Source of the DNA: a virus
Strand: one strand, 5' to 3'
IMG/VR virus record: IMGVR_UViG_3300028423_000519
Span: 1-36,080 of that record
Length of the DNA stretch: 36,080 nt
Every line of letters begins with the position of its first letter. The stretch's first letter is position 1. The notes below the pieces were generated by a model. That model made no database searches. It was not told the DNA's origin and worked only from the letters and a program-made list of their open reading frames with translations. Shown piece after piece: positions 7,398 to 16,219 of the stretch. Both the position numbers and the translations under genes were made by a program.

Positions 7398-10300
7398 CGT
7401 ACTGCGCACACCGCAGCCTGTCTATGACCCGATCACGGCTGCCGTGGCAACGGCGGTCGGGGTCTCGTCAGGCACCATCGGTTACGCGGCCATCGGCTTT
7501 GCGGTCAATATCGCGGTCTCCGCAGTCGCGTCATACGCCATGAACGCGCTTGCACCGAAGCCGGAAATGCCCGGCAGCGGCGGGTTTCTGGTGAATGAAG
7601 TCAATCCGACTGCACCGGCGGAATACGTCTATGGCGAAGTGCGCAAGGGCGGCGTTGTCACCTATGACGAAGCGATTGACGAAAACCGCGTTTTGCACCG
7701 GATCATCGTGCTGGCAGCGGGTGAGCACGAGGTTGGCGACATCTACCTAAATGATGAGATTGTCGATATTTCCGGCGATGCGTTCAGCCTGCAAGACCCC
7801 GGCGATGATGATGACCTTTACGAAGGCGCGGGCTGGGTCACGACCGAAAAATGGATGGAAGACAACCAAATTCGCGAGCCGCGCATCCGCATTTTTGTGC
7901 ATGACGGCTCGCAGACGGCGGCGACGGACACGTTTGCCAATTCCAGCACCCGGTCGATGGCAAACGAATTGATCGCTAAAAGCGCCGCTGGCCTGGATAG
8001 CAATTTCGTGGGCAAGGGCCTGACGTATCTTTATGTGCAGATGAACATCGACAACGAAGTTTTTGCGGGCGGCATTCCAAGGATCACGGCGAACGTGAAG
8101 CGCAAGGGCATCTACGATCCCCGCGACGACACCAGCAAGATCACGTCGAATTGGGCGTTGTGCCTGGCTGACTATCTGCAAGCGGATTACGGGCTGGGCG
8201 ACACGGGCAGCGTGGACGACACGGCGCTATCGGTCGAGGCCAACACCTGTGACGAAGCAATCACCTTGGCGGCAGGCGGCACACAGAAGCGATACGAGAT
8301 GAATGGGGTTTTCCGGGCCGACGAACAGCCGGGGCAAATCCTGTCGCGCATGATGCCCAGCGGTGCCGGTAATCTGTTCTGGGGGCAGGGCAAGTGGGTG
8401 ATCCGGGCCGGGGATTATGCCGGGTCCATTGCCAGCTTCACGCTTGACGACTTTAGGTCAGGTATCCAGGTCGAGACCAGAACGCCGCGCGCGCAGAATT
8501 ACAACGCCGTTCGAGGCGTGTTCAACGACAAGTCGCAGCGCTACATCGAGGGCGAATACCCGCGTATTTCTTCGGCCACTTTTCTTTCGGTCGATGGTGG
8601 GTTCGAGAATGTGCTGGACTATGATTTGCCGTTCGAAACTGACGGCATTCGGGCGCAGCGGCTGGCCAAGGTGGCCTTGTTCCGACAGCGCGAGCAGATC
8701 AGGCTTGAGGCCGATTTCAGCCTTCGCGCGGCATCGGTGCAGCCCGGCGATGTGATTGATCTGACGATTGACCGCTACGGCTGGGATGCGAAAGAGTTCG
8801 AGGTTGTCGGCTGGACGCTCAAGATCAGCGAAAGCGGCACGCTGTGCGTTCGGATGCAATTGAAAGAGACATCCGAGGCGTCGTTCGATTGGGACGCAGA
8901 GGAAACAGTCTTTGAGGGCAACAACACCAACCTGCCGGATGACTTGACGGTTCCGACCGTTGCGATTGGAGCGCCAATCGTCAACTACATCCAGAACCCC
9001 GGCGGCACAGAACAGCCGCGCGTGACCGTCCCTTGGTCTGTCACATCGCCGGGGCTTGTATCTGACTATGTTTTTGAGTGGCGCGAAAACAGCATCGACT
9101 ATGATGCAAATGGCGGCTTTGTTGATTTGGGATCAACGCCAACCGCGCGCGAGCAAGAGGTCTACGCGGCGTATCTGAAGGGCTTGGGGCGCGCGCCGGA
9201 TCAAAACGGGTTTGATTTCTACGTCAGCGGCGGCGGCTCTGGTTTGAGTGCCAATGATGTATTGATCCAAATCACAAACTCGGCTGAGGGAAAATCGCAG
9301 GATAACTTCCAGTCGATGGTTCTACGAACAACACGCGCCGAATTGAGGGATTTGTCGTTTTACAAGCGCTATGATTTCCGCGTGTATGCGCGCAATGCGC
9401 GAGGCGCGAGGTCGGCGTCCGACGCCACGACATACTTAATCGAGCCGGACACTCAGGCCCCTGGCGCGCCGACCGGCCTCACGGCGTCGGCTGATTTCGG
9501 CGTGATTCGGCTGGGCTGGATAAATCCGCAAGACCTCGACCTAAAGCATATCGAGATTTGGGAAGGCTCAAATTCCGCCCTGGGCAATGCAAGCCTTTTG
9601 GCAGTCACGCAGGGCGACACTTATGTGCGGTCGAACCTGGCACCGCAAACGACGCGATATTACTGGATCAGGGCATCCGATTATACCGGCAATCTGTCGT
9701 CTTTTGTTGGCCCGGTGAACGCGACCACGCGGCAAATTGGGACCGCCGACATCGGCCCGGCCGTGGTGGATTACGAAAACCTGACGCCAACTGCGCAGGG
9801 CATCATCGAAGCAATCGAAGGTGATGTAAGCGACATTCGGGGCGATCTTCTTGGCATCGAGGGTGACCTGAACAGCTTTCTGAATGGGTTCACGGGTAAT
9901 ATTAGCCAATTGTCTCTGGCAGATTTATCCACGGTGTCGGGCGACATTGCAGGAACATATGTCACCAGCGCGACCCTGACCTCGAACTATTACACGGCTG
10001 CGGGCGTTGACGGCGCCATAACCGCTGCAATCACCGACTTCGAGTCCACGTTCGTCTCCGACAATGATCTGGTCACCAGTGCCTTTCTGACGACGAATTA
10101 TTACACGAAGGCCACGACAGATTGCGCCATTTCCGGTGATTTCAGCGAGTTCGAGTCCACGTTCGTTTCCGACAATGACTTGCTGACCACTGCGGCGGCA
10201 GATGTTGCGTATTACACGAAGGCCACGACCGACAGCCTAATCAGCAGCGCGATTACCTCCCTCGAAGGTGACTTGGGTGACACCTATGCCACATTGACGC

Positions 10301-11496
10301 AGACCTCCATCATTGAGGGAAATATCGGTGATGTCGAAGGCGACGTGGCGAGTATCGAAGCCAAGTGGTCTGTCGATGTCGATGTCAACGGCATCGCCAG
10401 TGGCTTCCAGCTTATCAGCGGCGCGAGCACCTCAGCGTTCAACATTCGCGCCGATCAGTTCAACATATACCCGCCGTCGGGCTCGACGGGCGGCGATCAG
10501 GTTTTCACGGTCCTCAGCACGTCACAGACGATCGACGGCGTTACCTACCCGGCGGGGACATACGTCCAAAACACACTCTTTGCCGAAGGTATCAGCACAT
10601 TGTCTGGCGGCGTGGGCTTGCAGGTCAACGCGGACAATCGACCGGACGCGGTCTACATCACGCAAAACAGTAAGCAGTTTTATGGGCTCTATGTCGGCAA
10701 CTTTTACAACCCAGGTCTGACAGAAGGAGCCGGGGGCGCCGCCTTCATGTCGAGCCGCGGCGGCTTCACGCTGGAGGTGCGCAACACCGAAAACAATTCG
10801 TCGTCTGACGATGCGGCAATCTTCGCGCAAAACGCTGCCAGCGGTGGAGGCGCCGCTTGGGTCGGGGAATCCGGGTTGGATGGCGGCTATGGCGTGAACG
10901 CATTGCGGGGCGGATATTACGACACGTCCGGCGATGGATATTTGCCATTCACCGGCGTTCACGAAGCCATGATCCGAAAGCAGGAAAAGCCTGTGCCCGG
11001 CGATATCCTGTGCGATGAGCGCGCGGTAACCACCACGATCAATGACAGCTTCACGGTGGTGGGGATGTCGTCATCGCCAAACCAGTCAACGGCAGTCGGC
11101 GTTTTTAAATCCTATCGCCCGAATTGGGAAGGTATCGCGGCCTTTGTCGACCAGGATCGAATGAAAGAGGAAACGAGAGCCTCGCCCGTGAATGCGTCGG
11201 GCGACAAGGTCAGTCGGCCCAACATGAAAGGGTATCGGGTCAACCCTCGCCCCTATGCTCGCCGCTATGATCCGCTGCGAATGAACAGCCTCGGTGAAGG
11301 CGGGATTAACGTTTGCGGGGAAAACGGCAACATCAAAACAGGCGATCTGATCGTCACGTCCAGCGCGCCCGGAAAGGGTATGCGCCAGGCCGACGATCTG
11401 GTGCGCAGTTGCACCGTCGCCAAAGCGCGCGACTCAGTCACCTTCGACCACCCCGATCAGGTCAAAATGATCGCTTGCATCTATCTCTGCGGCTGA
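7381..11496 (+). CDS. gpJ-like host-specificity / tail tip protein with FN3 domains and a DUF4214-like insert
   Basis: The 1371-residue product starts at TTG 7381, overlapping the previous gene. Residues 20-60 are hydrophobic, then come tail-hub domains ('YVYGEVRKGGVVTYDE', 'PGQILSRMMPSGAGNLFW') typical of gpJ/gp15 proteins. Residues about 530-690 form an FN3-like domain carrying an insert at about 588-640 that resembles DUF4214. A second FN3 ('APGAPTGLTASADFGVIRLG') lies at about 693-790. Then come short helical 'EGDVSDIRGDLLGIEGDL' repeats, 'NYYTKATTD' fibre repeats and a DUF1983-like 'WSVDVDVNGIASGFQL' near 995. The end has 'GDLIVTSSAPGKGMRQADD', seen in other phage fibres. It should contact the host surface. 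Confidence 0.87.
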   Translation: MKQPFNVLRTPQPVYDPITAAVATAVGVSSGTIGYAAIGFAVNIAVSAVASYAMNALAPKPEMPGSGGFLVNEVNPTAPAEYVYGEVRKGGVVTYDEAIDENRVLHRIIVLAAGEHEVGDIYLNDEIVDISGDAFSLQDPGDDDDLYEGAGWVTTEKWMEDNQIREPRIRIFVHDGSQTAATDTFANSSTRSMANELIAKSAAGLDSNFVGKGLTYLYVQMNIDNEVFAGGIPRITANVKRKGIYDPRDDTSKITSNWALCLADYLQADYGLGDTGSVDDTALSVEANTCDEAITLAAGGTQKRYEMNGVFRADEQPGQILSRMMPSGAGNLFWGQGKWVIRAGDYAGSIASFTLDDFRSGIQVETRTPRAQNYNAVRGVFNDKSQRYIEGEYPRISSATFLSVDGGFENVLDYDLPFETDGIRAQRLAKVALFRQREQIRLEADFSLRAASVQPGDVIDLTIDRYGWDAKEFEVVGWTLKISESGTLCVRMQLKETSEASFDWDAEETVFEGNNTNLPDDLTVPTVAIGAPIVNYIQNPGGTEQPRVTVPWSVTSPGLVSDYVFEWRENSIDYDANGGFVDLGSTPTAREQEVYAAYLKGLGRAPDQNGFDFYVSGGGSGLSANDVLIQITNSAEGKSQDNFQSMVLRTTRAELRDLSFYKRYDFRVYARNARGARSASDATTYLIEPDTQAPGAPTGLTASADFGVIRLGWINPQDLDLKHIEIWEGSNSALGNASLLAVTQGDTYVRSNLAPQTTRYYWIRASDYTGNLSSFVGPVNATTRQIGTADIGPAVVDYENLTPTAQGIIEAIEGDVSDIRGDLLGIEGDLNSFLNGFTGNISQLSLADLSTVSGDIAGTYVTSATLTSNYYTAAGVDGAITAAITDFESTFVSDNDLVTSAFLTTNYYTKATTDCAISGDFSEFESTFVSDNDLLTTAAADVAYYTKATTDSLISSAITSLEGDLGDTYATLTQTSIIEGNIGDVEGDVASIEAKWSVDVDVNGIASGFQLISGASTSAFNIRADQFNIYPPSGSTGGDQVFTVLSTSQTIDGVTYPAGTYVQNTLFAEGISTLSGGVGLQVNADNRPDAVYITQNSKQFYGLYVGNFYNPGLTEGAGGAAFMSSRGGFTLEVRNTENNSSSDDAAIFAQNAASGGGAAWVGESGLDGGYGVNALRGGYYDTSGDGYLPFTGVHEAMIRKQEKPVPGDILCDERAVTTTINDSFTVVGMSSSPNQSTAVGVFKSYRPNWEGIAAFVDQDRMKEETRASPVNASGDKVSRPNMKGYRVNPRPYARRYDPLRMNSLGEGGINVCGENGNIKTGDLIVTSSAPGKGMRQADDLVRSCTVAKARDSVTFDHPDQVKMIACIYLCG
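9958..10260 (+). repeat. Tail-fibre repeats (SNYYT / TNYYTKATTD / AYYTKATTD)
   Basis: Within the gpJ-like gene the protein pattern 'ESTFVSDNDL' occurs twice and 'YYTKATTD' twice, with an earlier weaker copy 'SNYYTAAGVDG'. The DNA repeats are close to identical around 10100-10120 and 10209-10230. Such repeats are common in phage side fibres and can change copy number by recombination. Confidence 0.7.
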
Positions 11497-11511
11497 AACG
11501 GAGTTTCCAAA

Positions 11512-11964
11512 ATGCCACGATCACCTATCCGCTCAAGCGGCAAAGACGTTATTGGCGATGACGGCGCGGTCCTGATTTCCATCGCCCAGGGCGAACAGCT
11601 ACAAATCGGGTTTGACCTGGATTGGGTGTCTGACCTGAGCGGCTACACGATTACTGCGAAGGTGGTCGAAGGGCTGAACCTGCCGGGGGATGGCGCAGAG
11701 CCTCCGCTTCAGGAAGAGCCGACCACCAAGGTCATCACCGATCTCACTGTCATTGATCCAAATGTGACGGACAGCAAATTCATCGTCGTCTTGCCGCACG
11801 ACCTGATCGACCAATGGGACACGGAGCCGACGCCGGATGATCCGGTTTACGGGTTCCTCGCGATCAGCATTGCAGACACCGGCGTTGGCAGCCTTCAGCA
11901 AATCCGAGTGCCTGTGCGGGGCATGATCGAAGCCGTTTACAATCCTCTGGAGTCCACAGCATGA
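11512..11964 (+). CDS. Hypothetical structural protein between tail tip and fibre
   Basis: The 150-residue product starts MPRSPIRSSGKDVIG and is beta-rich and acidic, with 'ISIAQGEQLQIGFDLDWVSD' and 'LSGYTITAKVVEG', which look like an immunoglobulin-like or BppU-type N-terminal fold used in phage baseplates. Position between the gpJ-like gene and the fibre suggests a linker or adaptor for fibre attachment. Its stop overlaps the fibre ATG (ATGA), so the two are probably co-translated. No family name can be given with confidence. Confidence 0.7.
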   Translation: MPRSPIRSSGKDVIGDDGAVLISIAQGEQLQIGFDLDWVSDLSGYTITAKVVEGLNLPGDGAEPPLQEEPTTKVITDLTVIDPNVTDSKFIVVLPHDLIDQWDTEPTPDDPVYGFLAISIADTGVGSLQQIRVPVRGMIEAVYNPLESTA

Positions 11965-14900
11965 CCACATATACCGTAACGCTTTCTCAAGTCGGGATGC
12001 AGGGCGCGCCTGGTGTTGATGGCGCAGAGCTGAATTTTCAGGGCGCGTGGGTGGAGCCGCGCGGCTATGCGACTGACGATCTGGTATCGCACAACGGTAG
12101 CACCTATGCCTGCATTCTCGGTCACACGTCCACCACTGATGATGAGCCGGGTGTTGGCGTCAATACCGCGACCTACTGGACCATCTTCACCGAGAAGGGC
12201 GATAAGGGCGACCAAGGCGATCAGGGCATCCAAGGCGTTCAGGGCGTTCAGGGTGAGACCGGGCCGGGCTTCACGGGCGGCACCTACAACCCGGGAACGG
12301 GCGCAGTCACATTCACCTCTGAGGATGGCATCGGCTTCACAACGGATGACATTCGAGGCGATCAGGGCGACAAGGGCTGGTCCCCGGTTTTTGTGATTGC
12401 CAGCGATGGTGCGCGCCGGGTTTTCCAGGTTGACGATTGGGTCGGCGGCGAAGGCACGAAGCCTGCAGTGGGTGATTATGTCGGGCCGACCGGGCTTGTG
12501 GCTGACATCGCCAATGCGGTCGATATTCGCGGCCCCAAAGGTGAGATCGGTGATACCGGCCTTACGGGCGACACGGGGGCAACCGGCGACCAAGGCGATA
12601 AGGGCTGGTCTCCGATCCTCGTGATTGCCAGCGACGGCGCGCGTCGGGTGTTGCAGGTCGATGATTGGGCCGGTGGCGCGGGCGCAAAACCAGCGGTCGG
12701 GGATTACGTGGGCGCAGCGGGCCTCGTGACTGACGTCGCCAACGCGGTGGATGTCCGGGGGCCTATTGGCGCGACGGGCGACCAGGGCATTCAGGGCATC
12801 CAAGGCATCCAGGGTGAGACCGGCGCGACCGGTGCGACAGGTGACAAGGGCTGGTCTCCGATCCTCGTGATTGCCAGCGACGGCGCGCGTCGGGTGTTGC
12901 AGGTCGATGACTGGACAGGTGGCGAAGGCACGAAACCGGCGACGGGCGACTATATCGGGCCGACCGGCCTTGTCAGCGTGATCGGTAGCGCGGTTGACAT
13001 TCGCGGGCCGGAAGGTGCGGCGGGTGACGGTGCAGGCGACATGCTGGCCTCCACCTATGACCCGCAGTCGATTGCGGGCGATGCGTTTGCGCGGGCCAAC
13101 CACACCGGCACGCAGGCTCTGTCCACGATTTCGGATGCTGGGACTGCCGCGGCGCTCGATGTCGCCGCGACAGGTGATGCTGCTGTGGGCGAAGTCGTGA
13201 AGGGTGACGACACCCGCCTCACGGACGCCAGAACCCCGACCACCCACACGCACACCAAGTCGGACATCACCGATTTCAGTGATGCGGACTATGCCACGGC
13301 GGCGCAAGGCGGTTTGGCTGACACTGCGATTCAGCCTGCGGACATCGGCACGGCGGCGCCTCTTGATGTTGCCATGTCAGGCGATGCCTCGGTTACAGAA
13401 GTGGTCACGGGCAATGACAGTCGCCTGAGCGACAATCGCAGCCCAACCGCGCATACGCACACGCTTTCGGAGATCACCGATGCGGGCACTGCGGCTGCCA
13501 GCGACGCATCCGATTTCGCAACAGCCGCCCAGGGGTCGAGTGCCGACACGGCGTTGCAGCCTGGGGATGCTGTCGATCAGACCTCGGCTACTGGGTCTGC
13601 TGCAATCCCAGCCGGGACAGAAGCGGAGCGTGACGGCACACCGTCAGCGGGGTATCTGCGGTTCAACTCGGATGCGGGGTCGTTCGAAGGCTATGATGGT
13701 TCCGAGTGGGGCGCGATTGGCGGCGCAGGCGGCTCATCTGTCGCTCTGGACGGTCCCATCAGCGCCTATGTCGGCCAGGAAAAGGCCTACACGATCACCG
13801 ACTATTCCGCCTTCGCCGACTATTCCGTCGCAGCCGCGTCTGGCACGGCGACGATCAGCGGTGATACGATCACCTACACTGCGCCGGCGTCGGACGGGAC
13901 GGACACGCTGACCGTCACGCGCGATGGGGTTGGCGTGGCGTTTTCGATCACGGTGCTGCCTGCGGGCGTTGACACGCCGACGCATGTGGCCCCGTCTGAT
14001 GGTGCGACGGATCAAGGCGGCTCCGTAACGCTGCAATCCTCGGCATTTTCTTGGTCGGGGCTGTCGGACACGCACGCATCTGCCGACTGGCAAGTGGCGA
14101 CGGATAGCGGCTTTTCGAACATCGTTGCAAGCGCCACGGCGGATGCCAGCAACCTCACGTCTTTCGAGGTCACGGGCCTGAGCGAAAGCCAGACCTATTA
14201 CTGGCGCGTGCGACATACAGGTGCGAGCAATGGTACATCAGACTGGTCCACTGCGACGACATTCACCACAGCCGCGTCGTTCGGCGGTCTGATCGGTGTG
14301 GCGGGTGCGCAGGGCTTTGGCGTGGGCGAATATCCCGGCACGCTGCCATCCGGCTTCTCGAATTTGTCTGGCAATACCGACCCGGCGAACGCCAACTACG
14401 GCAATTATGAATATAGCGACGGCTCGATCATGGCATTCGTGCCCCGGTTCTATTACCGGATCGGTGATGCCGCCTCGCCACATTACGCGACGTACGGGGC
14501 CAATGCGATCGACATCGCGGGTGTCGATACATACGCCGATGAAGCTGCGGCCAACGCGGCGGGGTTCGCCATGCACCGGGCGTTCATTGACGCTGCCACG
14601 GTCAAAGACGGCTTTTTCATCGACAAATATCTGTGTTCCAAAAACGCAGGCGACGATGCGGGCAAATCAGTGCAAAACGGCGTGCCAATCTCGCTGACCG
14701 ACAGCACCAGCTATACGCGCTCGGACGGCATGACCGGCTGCACCGGCATCCTCGCTGACGCGGTTGTTCTCAGCCGGGCGCGGGGCGCGGGCTTCAATGC
14801 GGCATCGGCCTTCATGTATTCGGCGCTCTGGATCTTGGCCTTGGCGCACGGGCAGGCGGCGACATCCGCCACGAATTGCGCGTGGTATGACAGCGGCGGC

Positions 14901-15593
14901 ACGACGAATTACCCCAAGGGGTGCAACGACGGTGCCTTGGGTGACGCGGATGATGCGTCGCTGTCATTTACGACTGCGGGGGATGGCAATGCAGATAAGC
15001 CGCTCACCGGCAGCGCAAGCGATCTCGCCAAGACAGCACATAACGGCCAGGACTGCGGCGTGGTCGATTTGAATGGCGCGATGTGGGAGGTGCAGCTCGG
15101 CATCACCGCGCCGGGCAGTAGCGCGACAGACACCACGCAGATCAGCTCCGGCGATGTTTACGTCTTGCAAGAGGCGCAGGCCTTGGGCGACCTCACCGGC
15201 GGCTACGGCGGCGCGACCGACGCATGGGGTGACGCCACGCATCTGGGCACGCTCTACGATGCGGAGACCGGCTTGATGCCTTGGGGCAGCGGCACGGGCT
15301 GGGAATATCTGGGCAGCGGCACCAACCAGGTGCTTGATGGTGCAACGTCGGGTCAAGGGTATCAGCGCATGGCAGTGGGCCTGCCAATGGCAACCACCAG
15401 CTATGATGCGACGGGCACCAATCTGTTCGGTCTGGATGGGCAATACACCTACAACCGGGCCAATTTGTGCCCGATCGCCGGCGGCTATTGGTCCGATGCC
15501 TCGGACGCCGGCCTCGGCGCGCGCAACTGGGTCCGCAGCCGGTCGAGTGGCACCACCCTCGCCGGGTTCCGGGCCGCCGCCTATGGACCGTAA
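11961..15593 (+). CDS. Tail fibre with C-terminal C-type-lectin-like variable domain (DGR variable protein)
   Basis: The 1210-residue product has a carbohydrate-binding-like segment at residues 28-76 ('FQGAWVEPRGYATDDLVSHN'). Collagen-like Gly-X-Y stretches follow, alternating with three copies of a 'GWSPILVIASDGARRVLQVD' module at about 135, 211 and 293. Next come 'THTHTKSDITDF' and 'AHTHTLSEITDAG' fibre repeats, an Ig-like domain near 592-665 and an FN3 near 670-770. From about 775 it has a formylglycine-enzyme / C-type-lectin-like domain ending 'GARNWVRSRSSGTTLAGFR' and AAAYGP. This ending is typical of diversity-generating retroelement targets, and its last 130 bases match the downstream template repeat. 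It should be the adhesin of the tail. Confidence 0.9.
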   Translation: MTTYTVTLSQVGMQGAPGVDGAELNFQGAWVEPRGYATDDLVSHNGSTYACILGHTSTTDDEPGVGVNTATYWTIFTEKGDKGDQGDQGIQGVQGVQGETGPGFTGGTYNPGTGAVTFTSEDGIGFTTDDIRGDQGDKGWSPVFVIASDGARRVFQVDDWVGGEGTKPAVGDYVGPTGLVADIANAVDIRGPKGEIGDTGLTGDTGATGDQGDKGWSPILVIASDGARRVLQVDDWAGGAGAKPAVGDYVGAAGLVTDVANAVDVRGPIGATGDQGIQGIQGIQGETGATGATGDKGWSPILVIASDGARRVLQVDDWTGGEGTKPATGDYIGPTGLVSVIGSAVDIRGPEGAAGDGAGDMLASTYDPQSIAGDAFARANHTGTQALSTISDAGTAAALDVAATGDAAVGEVVKGDDTRLTDARTPTTHTHTKSDITDFSDADYATAAQGGLADTAIQPADIGTAAPLDVAMSGDASVTEVVTGNDSRLSDNRSPTAHTHTLSEITDAGTAAASDASDFATAAQGSSADTALQPGDAVDQTSATGSAAIPAGTEAERDGTPSAGYLRFNSDAGSFEGYDGSEWGAIGGAGGSSVALDGPISAYVGQEKAYTITDYSAFADYSVAAASGTATISGDTITYTAPASDGTDTLTVTRDGVGVAFSITVLPAGVDTPTHVAPSDGATDQGGSVTLQSSAFSWSGLSDTHASADWQVATDSGFSNIVASATADASNLTSFEVTGLSESQTYYWRVRHTGASNGTSDWSTATTFTTAASFGGLIGVAGAQGFGVGEYPGTLPSGFSNLSGNTDPANANYGNYEYSDGSIMAFVPRFYYRIGDAASPHYATYGANAIDIAGVDTYADEAAANAAGFAMHRAFIDAATVKDGFFIDKYLCSKNAGDDAGKSVQNGVPISLTDSTSYTRSDGMTGCTGILADAVVLSRARGAGFNAASAFMYSALWILALAHGQAATSATNCAWYDSGGTTNYPKGCNDGALGDADDASLSFTTAGDGNADKPLTGSASDLAKTAHNGQDCGVVDLNGAMWEVQLGITAPGSSATDTTQISSGDVYVLQEAQALGDLTGGYGGATDAWGDATHLGTLYDAETGLMPWGSGTGWEYLGSGTNQVLDGATSGQGYQRMAVGLPMATTSYDATGTNLFGLDGQYTYNRANLCPIAGGYWSDASDAGLGARNWVRSRSSGTTLAGFRAAAYGP
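12366..13010 (+). repeat. Three tandem ~75-residue modules in fibre stem
   Basis: The module 'GDKGWSP(I/V)..VIASDGARRV' + 'QVDDW.GG.G.KPA.GDY' occurs at about 12366, 12594 and 12840. Copies two and three are almost identical at the DNA level over about 70 bases, while copy one has diverged. This suggests a recent duplication or gene conversion. The collagen-like Gly-X-Y linkers separate the modules. Confidence 0.75.
15464..15593 (+). repeat. DGR variable repeat (VR) at 3' end of fibre gene
   Basis: These 130 bases align without gaps to 16057-16186 (offset 593) with 110 identities. Ten of the 20 differences are at adenines of the downstream copy, which has only 20 adenines in all. In the first 80 bases seven of eight differences are at adenines (for example template AAT TGG AAC AAT against TAT TGG TCC GAT here). 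It encodes the last residues of the fibre's lectin-like domain through to the stop, the expected VR position. Confidence 0.85.
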
Positions 15594-15601
15594 GCATGTG
15601 C

Positions 15602-15619
15602 GTGGCGCGATAGCGCCAC
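15602..15619 (+). other. DGR target hairpin/cruciform just downstream of VR
   Basis: A perfect 7-bp inverted repeat GTGGCGC / GCGCCAC surrounds the tetraloop GATA and begins eight bases after the VR stop codon. In the Bordetella phage DGR a short inverted repeat with a 4-base loop directly downstream of VR is needed for efficient retrohoming, and GRNA-like loops recur in other phage DGRs (from memory). GATA fits that form. No T run follows, so it is not an ordinary terminator. Confidence 0.7.
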
Positions 15620-15637
15620 ATCCACGGGAGACATGAT

Positions 15638-16051
15638 GTGCAGACGCAGCGATCCGAAAATCCGCAAGCCGCGATCTTCCACAAGTGCCGAGAGGTGATC
15701 AAGTTGTTGAACATCCATCTCAATCACTTCCCGCGTCACGAGAAATACGGGCTCTGCCAGGAAATCCGGCAGGCAATGTATGACGTGTATGGTCTTCTGG
15801 TGGAATGCCAGAAGCGGTTCCACAACAAGACCAGCCTGACGAAGCTGAATGTCCGGCATGAGCAATTGCGCATGCTGGCCAATCTGGCCTTCGAGTTGGG
15901 CTATTATGACTATCATCAGAACAAGCGCACGCGGTCCCAGACCGAAGCGCTGCGCCGATACACTGCCGCCTCGGTTCTCATCAATGAGCTGGGCGCGATG
16001 ATCGGCGGATGGCTTCGCAGCCTTGGGGCTGCGGAGAGGGCGGGGGCTTAA
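15638..16051 (+). CDS. avd: Accessory variability determinant (Avd), four-helix bundle protein of DGR
   Basis: GTG at 15638 follows GGGAG at 15627-15631. The 137-residue product is helical and basic. It has 'LCQEIRQAMYDVYGLLVEC', 'SLTKLNVRHEQLRMLANLAF', and ends with 'RRYTAASVLINELGAMIGGW' plus LRS. That last pattern (INE-G-M-GGW) is the signature of DGR Avd proteins, which form a pentameric bundle and bind the reverse transcriptase and template RNA. Length is close to the 128 residues of the Bordetella protein. It lies between VR and template repeat, the usual order. The reverse transcriptase that should follow is absent. Confidence 0.88.
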   Translation: MQTQRSENPQAAIFHKCREVIKLLNIHLNHFPRHEKYGLCQEIRQAMYDVYGLLVECQKRFHNKTSLTKLNVRHEQLRMLANLAFELGYYDYHQNKRTRSQTEALRRYTAASVLINELGAMIGGWLRSLGAAERAGA

Positions 16052-16056
16052 GATGT

Positions 16057-16186
16057 TTTGTGCCCGATCGCTGGCGGCAATTGGAACAATGCCTCGGACG
16101 CCGGCCTCGGCGCGCGCAACTGGAACAGCAGCCGGTCGTATGGCTTCTCCTACGCCGGGTTCCGGGCCGCCGCATACGGGTCTTAA
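16057..16186 (+). repeat. DGR template repeat (TR)
   Basis: The segment starts six bases after the avd stop and is 84.6% identical to VR. Read in the VR frame it would encode GGNWNNASDAGLGARNWNSS, with AAT/AAC asparagine codons at the positions that vary in VR. That is the hallmark of a template repeat. It has no start codon in this frame and is not part of a longer gene. In other DGRs this RNA is the template for mutagenic reverse transcription. The 33 bases that follow lead directly to an unrelated gene. Confidence 0.83.
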
Positions 16187-16219
16187 CGATGACACACAGT
16201 AACAAAAAGGAACTGTATT

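Noticed and set aside
11937-13307. Long minus-strand reading frame of 456 codons
   Set aside because: It is the shadow of the fibre gene, with Arg/Ala-rich composition and no ribosome binding site; GC-rich repeats keep the antisense frame open.
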